Assembly: GCF_947499295.1 (NCBI RefSeq)
Contig: NZ_CANMNP010000017.1
Location: 62,001 to 126,000, forward strand
Source: an uncultured Roseibium sp.
GTDB lineage: Bacteria > Pseudomonadota > Alphaproteobacteria > Rhizobiales > Stappiaceae
Direction of reading: 5' to 3'
Length of the DNA stretch: 64,000 nt
The position numbers were made by a program, and so were the translations under genes. Positions 25,562 to 33,580 of this stretch are shown in pieces. The notes beneath the pieces are model-generated. The model was not told where the DNA came from. It ran no database searches and saw only the letters and a program-made list of their open reading frames with translations. Position 1 is the stretch's first letter, and each line of letters begins with the position of its first letter.

Positions 25562-26932
25562 ATGTTTCGCTGTCCATCAATCGTGCGGGATGTGGGTTTT
25601 CTCCTCAAACCGACCTTTTTAAGGAGTGCATTTGGGCTGCTTTCCTTGCTGGCCGGGGTGGCGGCAAGTGCTGCCGAGTTTGAAACCCTGAAGGGTCACG
25701 GCGGACCAGTGATGGATATTGCCGTTTCGGAAGAGACGGGAACTGTTGCAACAGCAAGTTTCGATAATTCGGTTGCGGTTTGGTCCGAACGTGAACCGCG
25801 CTGGCTGGACGGACATGAAGCGGCGGTGAAAGTTGTTGCTTTTGTTGATGCCAAAACTGCGGTTTCAGCAGGTGATGACAACGACCTTCTGGTCTGGAAC
25901 ATTGCAGATGGATCGTCCAGACGCCTGGAAGGACATACTGCCAAGATCATGGGTCTCGCCGTTTCTCCGGACAAGAGGTTCGTGGCCAGCGCCAGCTGGG
26001 ACACACGCATCGGCATCTGGCCCGTGGTTGGTGGTGAGCCGGTTTATTTGAACGGTCACGCATCGGGTGTGAACGCAGTCGCGTTTTCCGCCGATGGTAA
26101 ACGGCTTTATTCAGCTTCCGTCGATGGTTCCATTAAACTCTGGGACCTTGAGAAAAGGCAGGAAGCACGGGTCATTGACCGCAACGGTTTCGGTGTCAAT
26201 GTGTTTGTTGTCGGGGGTGAAAACGGCGGCCGGGAAACCTGGCTTGCCTACGGTTCTCAGGATGGGGTGACCCGGATCGTCGATATCGAAACCGGTGAAC
26301 GGCTGCGTGAATTCTCGTTTGAGCGGCGGCCTATTCTGGCGATCGATCTCAGCCATGACGGTACTAAGCTCGCGACTGGCGATGGACACGGGTATATCAC
26401 CGTGGTCGACACGAGATCGTGGGCGATCGAAACGGATTTCAGAGCGGCTCTGAAAGGTCCGATCTGGGCATTGGCCTTTTCCAGGAGCGGTGACGTTCTT
26501 CATGCGGGCGGCATTGAAAATATCGTTTATTCCTGGCCTTTGAAGGATCTGTCTTCTGCAGAACCGATGGCGACCAAAACGCCTGATTTCCTTAAGAAAC
26601 CAGAAGAGATGTCCAACGGTGAGCGACAGTTTGCGCGCAAGTGTTCCATTTGCCATGCACTTGGCGACGAGGGCGAGCGCAAGGCGGGGCCGACCCTCCA
26701 CAAAGTGTTCGGCCGCCGAGCAGGTACGTTGCCTGGATACTCTTACTCTGCAACTTTGACCGGGTCTGATATCGTCTGGTCAGAAAAGACTATTGATCAA
26801 TTGTTCCTGGATGGGCCGGACCACTATATTCCAGGGTCCAAGATGCCGATGCAACGTATTGTGCGGCGGGAAGACCGGAGTGATCTGATAGACTATCTCA
26901 AAAGGGCCACCTCTGAAGGAGAAGACCAATGA
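25562..26932 (+). CDS. WD40 repeat-cytochrome c fusion protein
   Basis: 456 residues, 13 bases after FDH gamma. An N-terminal signal/anchor (FLRSAFGLLSLLAGVAASAA) is followed by about seven beta-propeller blades, residues ~45-325, each with WD40-like text (GHGGPVMDIAV, GHEAAVKVVAF, GHTAKIMGLAVSP, GHASGVNAVAFS, DGSIKLWDL). A C-terminal class I cytochrome c follows: CSICH at 361-365, GPTLHKVFGRRAGTLPGYSYS, and the Met ligand in PGSKMPM. This places a monoheme carrier on a protein-interaction propeller in the periplasm. It probably accepts electrons from, or docks onto, the FDH complex. Start GTG 25583 is possible. The last 4 bases overlap the next small gene. Confidence 0.88.
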   Translation: MFRCPSIVRDVGFLLKPTFLRSAFGLLSLLAGVAASAAEFETLKGHGGPVMDIAVSEETGTVATASFDNSVAVWSEREPRWLDGHEAAVKVVAFVDAKTAVSAGDDNDLLVWNIADGSSRRLEGHTAKIMGLAVSPDKRFVASASWDTRIGIWPVVGGEPVYLNGHASGVNAVAFSADGKRLYSASVDGSIKLWDLEKRQEARVIDRNGFGVNVFVVGGENGGRETWLAYGSQDGVTRIVDIETGERLREFSFERRPILAIDLSHDGTKLATGDGHGYITVVDTRSWAIETDFRAALKGPIWALAFSRSGDVLHAGGIENIVYSWPLKDLSSAEPMATKTPDFLKKPEEMSNGERQFARKCSICHALGDEGERKAGPTLHKVFGRRAGTLPGYSYSATLTGSDIVWSEKTIDQLFLDGPDHYIPGSKMPMQRIVRREDRSDLIDYLKRATSEGEDQ

Positions 26933-27057
26933 AGGCAATGCTGCTGGCATTTGTTGCAACCGCAGTGATTGCAGTTGGAGCAAGCCTGACCCTGGATCGA
27001 ATGGGCTATTCAAGCGCTCAACAGGCTACGGGCTCATCAGTGCGCTTGGGCAACTGA
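26929..27057 (+). CDS. 42-residue single-span membrane peptide at the end of the FDH operon
   Basis: Start overlaps the WD40-cytochrome stop by 4 bases (ATGA), with GGAGAAGA just upstream, so translation is coupled. The peptide starts with one hydrophobic helix (AMLLAFVATAVIAVGASLTL) and a polar C-terminus ending SSVRLGN. No heme, metal or enzymatic motif is present. It could be a small transmembrane subunit of the FDH complex, comparable in size to other bitopic subunits of respiratory enzymes. I recall similar small reading frames at the ends of FDH operons, but this is not verified. Confidence 0.7.
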   Translation: MKAMLLAFVATAVIAVGASLTLDRMGYSSAQQATGSSVRLGN

Positions 27058-27066
27058 GAATTTTTC

Positions 27067-27093
27067 TGCCGGCTCAGCGTGGCTGAACCGGCA
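27067..27093. terminator. Hairpin between the FDH operon and the convergent EamA gene
   Basis: TGCCGGCTCAGC (27067-27078) pairs with GCTGAACCGGCA (27082-27093) with one mismatch and a 3-base loop, 10 bases after the small gene's stop. No strong T-run follows on either strand, so it may act as an mRNA end-protecting hairpin or a weak bidirectional terminator. Confidence 0.5.
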
Positions 27094-27136
27094 AGATGCG
27101 TCTTAGGTTTTCAAGACTAATCATCCCAACGCTCGG

Positions 27137-28041
27137 TTATGCCCGCTGAACCGGTCGGCGCAGCCGCAAATTTCCCGTCACCAGAACTGCGCCAAGAACA
27201 ATCAGCCCAAATCCGATGCCTGTGGTCCAGGACAGACTTTCAGAAAGCACGAAAACACCGAGCAGGACGGACGCTACAGGCATGAAGAATGCGAGTAGCG
27301 ACGCATTTGACGCACCTGCGTTTCGGATTAGCCAGAACATCAGCATGACGGGTGCGGCGGTGTTGAACAACGCAACGACGATCAGGTTGACCAGCTGCGA
27401 AGGACCTGGTGACAGTGTCCAGGGAAAATCGATGATCATGCTGAGAGGGACCAGGACAATGGCTGCGACAATCAACTGTCCGCTCGCCAGGACCACCGGC
27501 TTCAGTTGACCCGTCGCGCGGGCATAGATGTTTCCTGTTGCATAGCTTAGGGCCGCCAGGACGGTGACGCCCGCGCCTACCAACTGCGTGTCCAGATGAG
27601 AAAAGGCGTCAGGTCCGATGGCAAGAACCACACCTGCGAAACCAATTGCGACCCCGAAAAGCCGGCTGCTCGTCAGCTGTTCTTCTTGCAGAAAGACTGG
27701 AGCGATCAGAACGCTGAAGACAGGGATAGTTGCGAAGAGAATTCCACCCAGACTGCTTGCAATATGAGTCTGGCCATAGGCGATGGCGATATAGGGAATG
27801 ATGGCAGTCAGGACACCCAGCACGATGATCGGTTGCCAGGATTTGCCTGGAGATGGCAAGCGTTCACCTGACAGCCGCATGAACAAATAGACGGCAAGTG
27901 CAGCAAGGGCCGCTCGCCCGGCTGCAAGCGTTACGGGCGGGATGCTTTCCACCGCGAGCTTGATGAATAAAAACGACGACCAAATAGCGCAGCCGTGAGC
28001 AGCAACACCGCCCAAAGACGCGGGGTCATTGTCTGTTTCAT
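27137..28041 (-). CDS. EamA/DMT family transporter with N-terminal frameshift
   Basis: Ten-helix DMT-type exporter with two EamA repeats; hydrophobic helices run through the whole frame and the C-terminus is RRPVQRA. The natural start is ATG 28041, with GAGGAC upstream, giving MKQTMTPRLWAVLLLTAA. Around 27983-27995 one base is missing relative to the expected WSSFLFIKLAVESIPP continuation, which is read in the other frame. The intact frame alone would have to start at TTG 28015 and lose half of helix 1. So the gene is either a recent pseudogene or a sequencing slip near the GCTATTTGG tract. Substrate unknown. Confidence 0.75.
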
Positions 28042-28116
28042 GGAATTGTCCTCAAATAGAGAGCTGCTTGATGTCGCACCTTGAGCTTGACCAAGCCGAA
28101 ATTGTGCCCGTGCGCC

Positions 28117-30123
28117 TTATGTCTTCTTTGCGCCTGGCATCGGGTGATGCTGCCGCCCGATCATTTCCGTATAGGTGACAAACCGGAACGGGTCGAAGAA
28201 CTGTATGGCGCTTCTCAACCGGTCACCGGCCTCTTCCTTGAGATCGGAGAGCATTTTTGTCGAGCCGAAACGCTGCTCAGCGGCGATCGCGATCTTGAGC
28301 GCAAGTTCGTTGTCACCGTTCGCTATCATCTTTCGGATTGCGGTTGCCGATTGTGCGGCCGTCAGCCCGAGATAATGCTGCAGCATTCTGCCAAATTCTG
28401 CGGGTGTGAGAGCATCGAGGCCCTGTGGATCCAGTCCGGTCCTGTCTTCCTGCCAGATACCCACCATCTGATCGACCGTGCGCGTGATCACATTGTCCCG
28501 CGCAGCCAGGTATGAGAGGTAATTTTCCGGCTGATGTTGCAGATCGTTCGGGATCAGGTTCAGGCGAATGAGGTCTTTTGCCGAATATCCGTTCTTGACA
28601 TGGAGGCGCACCATTTCAACCAGCCAGCAATAGTGTTGTCGAAATGCTTTCAGTTGTTCCGGACCGTAAAGGGCCGTCAAGGGATGATGACCATGCAGAA
28701 TGTGTTTCGGTTTTCTTGAAAGAACTTCATCCATGCTTCTGACAGCGTCATCTGGAAAACCTTCGTTGACCCAGGGTTCGCCGTACCACGGCATGACAAT
28801 GTCTCCGACGAAGATCGTTTGTAAGTCTGGCAAATGAACGAGCATTGCGTCTTCGGTTTCACCACCAGTGACGGGAACAAGTTCAATCTTCGTCCCGGCA
28901 ACCTCCACAAAGGTTATGTCGCTAACCGCGACATCCGGAGCATAGATTTCGACCCAGTGATGATCGAAATCCTGTCCGCGAAATTGTCGATAACTGTGAT
29001 TGCGGGCAACACGATCCACAACGGCCTGATAGTTGTCGCGGCCGTAAAAGATCACGTTGGGGTTCAGGTCACGAAAGTAGCTGTGCCCGCCGATGTGATC
29101 CCAATGGGCGTGCGTAATAAACACATGCGTGACCGCAGGCAAGGTCGGGTGTTTCCGGAGCAGAAACTCGTGTGCGGCTTGCAAGGAATGGGGCTGCGTG
29201 CCCGCATCCACAGCAATGAGTTCGGTGCCGTCTGTGGAGAGGACAAAGTAGATATCTGAAAAGCCGAAGCCATAAAGCGCGAAGATCGAGCCCGGGATGA
29301 TCTCCTCCAGAACGGGTCCTGGTGCCATCGTGGCGCCGGCAGCGTTTGTCGACGTGAACCAGCCCATGAACATTGCCTTGGGAGCATAGGTCTCATAGCC
29401 GCTGCGGCGCCAGAAGTGGGCAGCTTTTTCCTGATGACCATCCCGCTCGTAAAGCCGCGCAAGCTGCCTATATACCTCGCGATAGAACCCGAAAACCGGT
29501 TCCGTCTCCGGTCGCTCAACAAGCCATGTCAGGTCTTCATATGCCTGAGATTTCTTGCCGAAGAAAAAGGGCACTTGCGCATAGATTTGCCCTGCTGCCC
29601 ATCGCACGATTGGATGCGTGCCGCTTGTGAGACGCCGGCCTTCCTCCAGGTGCTGAAATGTTTTCAAGACCCACGGTATACGCCTGACGAGTGGAATACG
29701 ATCGGCATGAGTTGCGCGCAAAATGGCATAGGCTGAAAGATAAACTGCACGTACGTCGTCGGCAAACTCCTGCTCATATCTCTGAAGAAGCCTTTCAAAA
29801 AACGCGATGCCCTGCGCCTGCTGGTTGGTGTTGAGATAGGCATTGATCATCAGCATGGTGACCCGAGGATCCTGGTTTTTGCCATAGGACAAAAGGGTCT
29901 CGAAATAGTGCAGCTGTGAATGAAAACTACGGTCCGGGTCTTCGGCCGTGAGGTCTTCAAACTCCTTCGCCGGCTGCAAATGATCGATCAACGTAGGCCC
30001 ATTTGCTGCAGTAACTTGACTGAAAGATCCACGCTGTTCGAAGTTTGCGTGGTCGGCGGCCAGGCTGTCGCTGTAACCGTGAGAAAAGACTGTGTCGACC
30101 GCACTTTGTTCGGACCTTTGCAT
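28117..30123 (-). CDS. Metallo-beta-lactamase-fold hydrolase with alkylsulfatase-like C-terminus
   Basis: 668 residues from ATG 30123 (GAGGAG 5 bases upstream; ATG 30183 has no site). The first ~250 residues are helical and repeat-like (HYFETLLSYGKNQDPRVTMLM, LYERDGHQEKAAHFWRRSG), reminiscent of TPR. The MBL domain has the metal motif THAHWDHIGGH near 335-345, GGETEDAMLVHLPD, VGDIVMPWYGEPWVN and GHHPLTALYG. The C-terminal ~130 residues are helical like the alkylsulfatase dimerisation region. There is no signal peptide, so it is cytoplasmic. Family members hydrolyse sulfate esters, but the N-terminal extension is not typical, so activity is uncertain. Probably regulated by the MarR gene upstream. 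Confidence 0.8.
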   Translation of the reverse strand: MQRSEQSAVDTVFSHGYSDSLAADHANFEQRGSFSQVTAANGPTLIDHLQPAKEFEDLTAEDPDRSFHSQLHYFETLLSYGKNQDPRVTMLMINAYLNTNQQAQGIAFFERLLQRYEQEFADDVRAVYLSAYAILRATHADRIPLVRRIPWVLKTFQHLEEGRRLTSGTHPIVRWAAGQIYAQVPFFFGKKSQAYEDLTWLVERPETEPVFGFYREVYRQLARLYERDGHQEKAAHFWRRSGYETYAPKAMFMGWFTSTNAAGATMAPGPVLEEIIPGSIFALYGFGFSDIYFVLSTDGTELIAVDAGTQPHSLQAAHEFLLRKHPTLPAVTHVFITHAHWDHIGGHSYFRDLNPNVIFYGRDNYQAVVDRVARNHSYRQFRGQDFDHHWVEIYAPDVAVSDITFVEVAGTKIELVPVTGGETEDAMLVHLPDLQTIFVGDIVMPWYGEPWVNEGFPDDAVRSMDEVLSRKPKHILHGHHPLTALYGPEQLKAFRQHYCWLVEMVRLHVKNGYSAKDLIRLNLIPNDLQHQPENYLSYLAARDNVITRTVDQMVGIWQEDRTGLDPQGLDALTPAEFGRMLQHYLGLTAAQSATAIRKMIANGDNELALKIAIAAEQRFGSTKMLSDLKEEAGDRLRSAIQFFDPFRFVTYTEMIGRQHHPMPGAKKT

Positions 30124-30139
30124 GATAACTCCTCTATAA

Positions 30140-30151
30140 GTGTATATGCAC
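30140..30151 (-). promoter_or_regulatory. MarR-type operator half-conserved site before the MBL hydrolase
   Basis: GTGTATATGCAC, 16 bases upstream of the MBL hydrolase start. It matches the palindromes before the marR gene (30665-30676 and 30685-30696) at 10-11 of 12 positions. Position over the ribosome site region suggests the MarR protein also controls this gene. Confidence 0.7.
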
Positions 30152-30225
30152 GTATTTAGGTAATCTGGTTTACTGCACATCACTATGCGGTGCCTGCGAG
30201 CGCGTGCGGGATTATTCTGAGTAGG

Positions 30226-30648
30226 TCAGCTTACGACATAGTTGATGTCCGTAAGTTCCTGTTTCAAAGCATGCCAGCGGTCATCACCGAACCGTTTCAG
30301 GAACTCTGTTTGTGCCTGTCGCCAATAGGGCGTGGCCTTGGTGACAAGCGTTTCACCGCCCTCGCTGAGGGTGAGCAATCGCACTCTGGCATCATCCGCG
30401 GATTGCTCTTCAATCAATCCGTCTTTTTTCAGAATTCGGATGTTTCGGGTCAGGGTCGTTCGATCCATACCAAGCAATTCGGCGAGCCTCGTAATTGAGA
30501 CCGGAGCATGCTGACGCAGAACAACCAGCAACGTAAATTGCGTGTTCTTCAGACCGGTTGGCTGAAGACGCTGGTCGAAGAACTGCGCAATCAATCTCGT
30601 GGTCATTCTGAGGTTCATGCATGCGCAAGCGCTAAAATCGTCTGCCAT
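30226..30648 (-). CDS. MarR family transcriptional regulator
   Basis: 140 residues from ATG 30648 (AAAGACC upstream); the longer in-frame start would begin inside the operators. Winged-helix features: MTTRLIAQFFDQRLQPTGLKNTQFTLLVVL, then VSITRLAELLGMDRTTLTRNIRILKKDGLIEE (recognition helix and wing with DDARVRLLTLSEGG). The cysteines CACMN near the N-terminus could be redox-sensitive. It lies 102 bases upstream of the MBL hydrolase on the same strand, with matching palindromes before each gene, so autoregulation plus control of the hydrolase is likely. Confidence 0.92.
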   Translation of the reverse strand: MADDFSACACMNLRMTTRLIAQFFDQRLQPTGLKNTQFTLLVVLRQHAPVSITRLAELLGMDRTTLTRNIRILKKDGLIEEQSADDARVRLLTLSEGGETLVTKATPYWRQAQTEFLKRFGDDRWHALKQELTDINYVVS

Positions 30649-30664
30649 GGTGGTCTTTCTTAAC

Positions 30665-30696
30665 GTGTATCTACACCCATAAATGTGTATATACAC
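30665..30696 (-). promoter_or_regulatory. Paired 12-bp palindromic operators upstream of marR
   Basis: GTGTATCTACAC (30665-30676) and GTGTATATACAC (30685-30696) are 20 bp apart start to start, two helical turns, in the AT-rich region just before the marR start. The second is a perfect palindrome, extended to 14 bp as TGTGTATATACACA at 30684-30697. Confidence 0.85.
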
Positions 30697-30805
30697 ATAA
30701 ATGTCAAGTAGGTTCTATACCGCGCTAGGAACTTCCGTACACAAGCAGATCAATGCGCCTGCCGTTAGGGCGCGTCTTAAGGAGTGGAAGCCGATTTGGC
30801 AGTTC

Positions 30806-31393
30806 CTATGGATTGACCCAGGAACTGGACAGGGTCTCACCGTTTTCATCGTAGCCGAATTGCGCTCTGATATTGCTTTCACGGCTCAATTTGAACCAGT
30901 CAAGCAATGCCACCGAAAAGACGATGACACCAAAACGATCGTGGCCCTGTTGGCTATCGGTATTGCCTAGCAAGATTTCTTTAGTGGTATGAGGTTCCGG
31001 CAACTCATCGCCAGGTGGGCCGCCCACATAGGTGTTGCGGGTATGGAAGGGTAGCGCCGACCAGGAAGACACAGCGTAATCGGAGGTTGGTTCAAAGAGA
31101 GTGACATGACCTTCGAACCGATACTGGAGACGTGTTTCAGCGCAATATCCAAGAACTGTAGCACTGGGGTTTCCGGTCAGCTCACGCCACTTCGGGCTGC
31201 GAATGTCTGTGTGGAATTCGAGAGTGCGTCTCTTGGGATCGACCTTGCGCAGGACCACGATCCGCGCTTTAGGCGTTAGCCGGTGATCTACTGAGCACAG
31301 GTCCAAATACCTGAAACTTGAGCCAGGCCGCTGAACATCCGCCTGAAGAGTTTCCCAGACACTCCTTTCAATCTGCGTCAGCGTCATTTCCAC
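30806..31393 (-). CDS. Pyridoxamine 5'-phosphate oxidase-family flavoprotein
   Basis: 195 residues from GTG 31393, with AGGAG 8 bases upstream; ATG 31387 is an alternative. A split-barrel FMN fold is indicated by ARIVVLRKVDPKRRTLEFHTDIRSPKWRELTGNPSATVLGYCAE, the FMN phosphate-binding and dimer segment, and by VIVFSVALLDWFKLS near the end. Related proteins are often called PNPOx-like or Alr4036-like and may bind FMN or F420; true PdxH motifs are not evident. It closes the operon containing the ABC transporter, DauR-like regulator, aminotransferase and cyclodeaminase-family enzyme, so it probably acts on the same substrate. Confidence 0.85.
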   Translation of the reverse strand: MEMTLTQIERSVWETLQADVQRPGSSFRYLDLCSVDHRLTPKARIVVLRKVDPKRRTLEFHTDIRSPKWRELTGNPSATVLGYCAETRLQYRFEGHVTLFEPTSDYAVSSWSALPFHTRNTYVGGPPGDELPEPHTTKEILLGNTDSQQGHDRFGVIVFSVALLDWFKLSRESNIRAQFGYDENGETLSSSWVNP

Positions 31394-31425
31394 TTCTTTG
31401 GCTCCTATCACGAGCGGCCCCGATT

Positions 31426-32391
31426 TCAGTTGAGGTTAAGTTTGGAAACAACGGCTGAGGCAACAGCGAGATCTTGTGCACCCAGGCCTGTCAGGTCAAC
31501 AATCGACAGCCGTGCGTCCGCAAAATCCAGATCCTGTGCCATGCCGGCCAAGATGTCGCCGAACGATCTATCAGCCGTTTCTTCAACGATACCTGCCCTC
31601 ACAGCAACCCCAAAGTCACCATGTTGCAGGCATTGTGCATGGCTATCGGTGGCAATGATATCCGCATGGCCGAACAGGTCCGGCGCCAGTTCGGTTTTAC
31701 CTGGGCTGTCAGCGCCAACGCCTATGACGTGAAGCGGGTATTTGAGATCTGCGGCGTGAAGTACAGCTGAGGTCGATGGGGTTGTCGTCACGACAATTTC
31801 GCTGTTTTCGCAAAGTGACTTGGCGTTGGCAGCCGCAGTGACGCTAAAGCCGAGCTGTTCCATATCCTTGATGTAGCCTTCGACCCTGTCTTTGTGCCTT
31901 CCCAGCACATGGAGCCGGTTCAGTCCTGTGGTTTCGCGAACAGCCAATGCCTGAAGGCGTGCCTGCGTTCCCGTGCCGACGATGCCAAGGGAACTGCTGG
32001 AATCCGCTGCCTTCAGCGATGCGGCCAGGGCACCGGCAGCCGCTGTCCGCATTTGTGTCAGCCAGCCTTCATCTTGAAGAAGTGCGACAGGGCGTCCGGT
32101 GGACGAAGACAAGACAAGCACCATGCCGTCATTTGCGGGAAGACCGCGCTCGGGATTGCGGTAAAAGCCTGTTGCGATCTTGATGGTGAAATACGGTCTG
32201 TCTTCCGCCTGTGCAGCTTTGGCATGGCAGTCGCCCACAAGAGCACCCGTTCCGTCATGAAACAGGATCTGCATGGGTTCCGGCTGTATGATCCTGCCGT
32301 TTGCGACATCGATAAAACTTTGCCTCACGGCCTCAATCGCATCGTGCATGCCGATCGTTGAGCGGATCTGGTCCAGCGTGACTACCTGCAC
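31426..32391 (-). CDS. Ornithine cyclodeaminase/mu-crystallin family protein
   Basis: 321 residues from GTG 32391, 9 bases after the aminotransferase stop (GAGGAT ribosome site). Family features: DAIEAVRQSFIDVANGR, YFTIKIATGFYRNP with the active-site Lys, ALLQDEGWLTQMRTAAAGALAASL, the nucleotide-binding LGIVGTGTQARLQALAV, and the C-terminal IGVGADSPGKTELAPDLF. Members are NAD(P)-dependent: ornithine cyclodeaminases, ketimine reductases, alanine or arginine dehydrogenases (DauB). The nearby DauR-like regulator points to a DauB-like amino acid dehydrogenase or ketimine reductase, but the substrate is not determined. Confidence 0.9.
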   Translation of the reverse strand: MQVVTLDQIRSTIGMHDAIEAVRQSFIDVANGRIIQPEPMQILFHDGTGALVGDCHAKAAQAEDRPYFTIKIATGFYRNPERGLPANDGMVLVLSSSTGRPVALLQDEGWLTQMRTAAAGALAASLKAADSSSSLGIVGTGTQARLQALAVRETTGLNRLHVLGRHKDRVEGYIKDMEQLGFSVTAAANAKSLCENSEIVVTTTPSTSAVLHAADLKYPLHVIGVGADSPGKTELAPDLFGHADIIATDSHAQCLQHGDFGVAVRAGIVEETADRSFGDILAGMAQDLDFADARLSIVDLTGLGAQDLAVASAVVSKLNLN

Positions 32392-32400
32392 GGCATATCC

Positions 32401-33570
32401 TCAAATCTGGAAGCCGGCATAGTGCACCCGGAAGTGTTCCCTCATGGCGGTAAGGCCATCTTCAAACACCTTGCCGCGCCCGAATCCGATACGGAAATGA
32501 CCTTTTGGTACTTCATTGAGGTCAGAAGCATAGATGGACCCTGGCAGCAGAAGAACACCGCTTTCTTCCAGAAGACTGCGGCAGAATAGTTCGACATCTC
32601 CCGGGCCGGTATAGCGTGGAAAGGCGACACATCCTCCCTGAGGTCTCTTCCAGTCGATCAGACCAGGAAATTCATCAAGAAGCTTTTCCAGTGCGACCAC
32701 GTTTTTCTTTATAAGTGCCCGGTTTCGTTCAAGGATCTCGACACGTGCTTTCAAGGCAATGATAGCAAGGACTTCGGAAGGTCCGGAGTTGCAGATAGAA
32801 AGATAGTGCTTGTAGCGTTCCACTTTTTGCAGAAGCGTAGCATCCTGTGCCGCGATCCAACCGATCCGAAGACCTGGAAGTCCATAGGCCTTGGACATGA
32901 CATTGAGTGATATGCCACGCTCATATTGATCTGCGATCTGTGGCATGCGGTCCAATGGATCCAACTCGACCCCGCGATAGACTTCATCGCTCAGGATCCA
33001 GATACCATGTGCACGGCAAAGCTCGACAAGGGCCTCCAGTTCCGCAGGGGTGATCAGCATGCCGGTCGGGTTGTGAGGAAAATTCAGGGAGAGCAGCTTT
33101 GTATTCGGTCGGATGGCCTCCCGAATGCCATTGAGATCAATCCGCCATCCAGCTGCTGTGTCGCCCTTTAGCAAAGGTACACCAGTGACCTCACAAATAG
33201 AGAGCGGAATTGTCTCGGCGCTTTGATAATTCGGTGTTGGTACGATGGCGTGGTCTTCTTTTTCCAGCAGCACCTTTGACACCGCGTAAAGCCCTTCACC
33301 GGCGCCAGCAAGGCAAAGAATGTTTTCCGGCGTCATCTGCTCGTATGTTCGTGCAATTTCCGTGCGAAGCGCTGGCGCTCCCCAGGTTTCCGTATAGCCC
33401 AGCCAGAGAGTTTCGAATGCCTCGCGATCTTCGGGTGCCGCTAAGGACAAAAGGTCGGAAACCCCCATGCTTTCCAGGTCCGAGGCGGTCATGTGATGCC
33501 TTGCCTTAAATTCCCATTCAGAGAAAAAGACTTCCAAACCGAAATCGCGCATGGGTCTTGGATGTGTCAT
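32401..33570 (-). CDS. Class I/II PLP-dependent aminotransferase
   Basis: 389 residues. Fold-type I landmarks: LCLAGAGEGLYAVSKVLL, the NFPHNPTGMLIT motif with the PLP-orienting Asn near 185, LSDEVYRGVELD near 220 (Asp and Tyr contacts), and the Schiff-base lysine in NVMSKAYGLPGLRIGW near 250. The C-terminal arginine region GHFRIGFGRG binds the substrate carboxylate. The wording resembles plant-type or capreomycidine-synthase-like aminotransferases rather than AspC. It lies between the regulator and the cyclodeaminase-family gene (10 and 9 bases). Inferred step: transamination of an amino acid imported by the upstream ABC transporter. Confidence 0.88.
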   Translation of the reverse strand: MTHPRPMRDFGLEVFFSEWEFKARHHMTASDLESMGVSDLLSLAAPEDREAFETLWLGYTETWGAPALRTEIARTYEQMTPENILCLAGAGEGLYAVSKVLLEKEDHAIVPTPNYQSAETIPLSICEVTGVPLLKGDTAAGWRIDLNGIREAIRPNTKLLSLNFPHNPTGMLITPAELEALVELCRAHGIWILSDEVYRGVELDPLDRMPQIADQYERGISLNVMSKAYGLPGLRIGWIAAQDATLLQKVERYKHYLSICNSGPSEVLAIIALKARVEILERNRALIKKNVVALEKLLDEFPGLIDWKRPQGGCVAFPRYTGPGDVELFCRSLLEESGVLLLPGSIYASDLNEVPKGHFRIGFGRGKVFEDGLTAMREHFRVHYAGFQI

Positions 33571-33580
33571 GACTTCAAAC

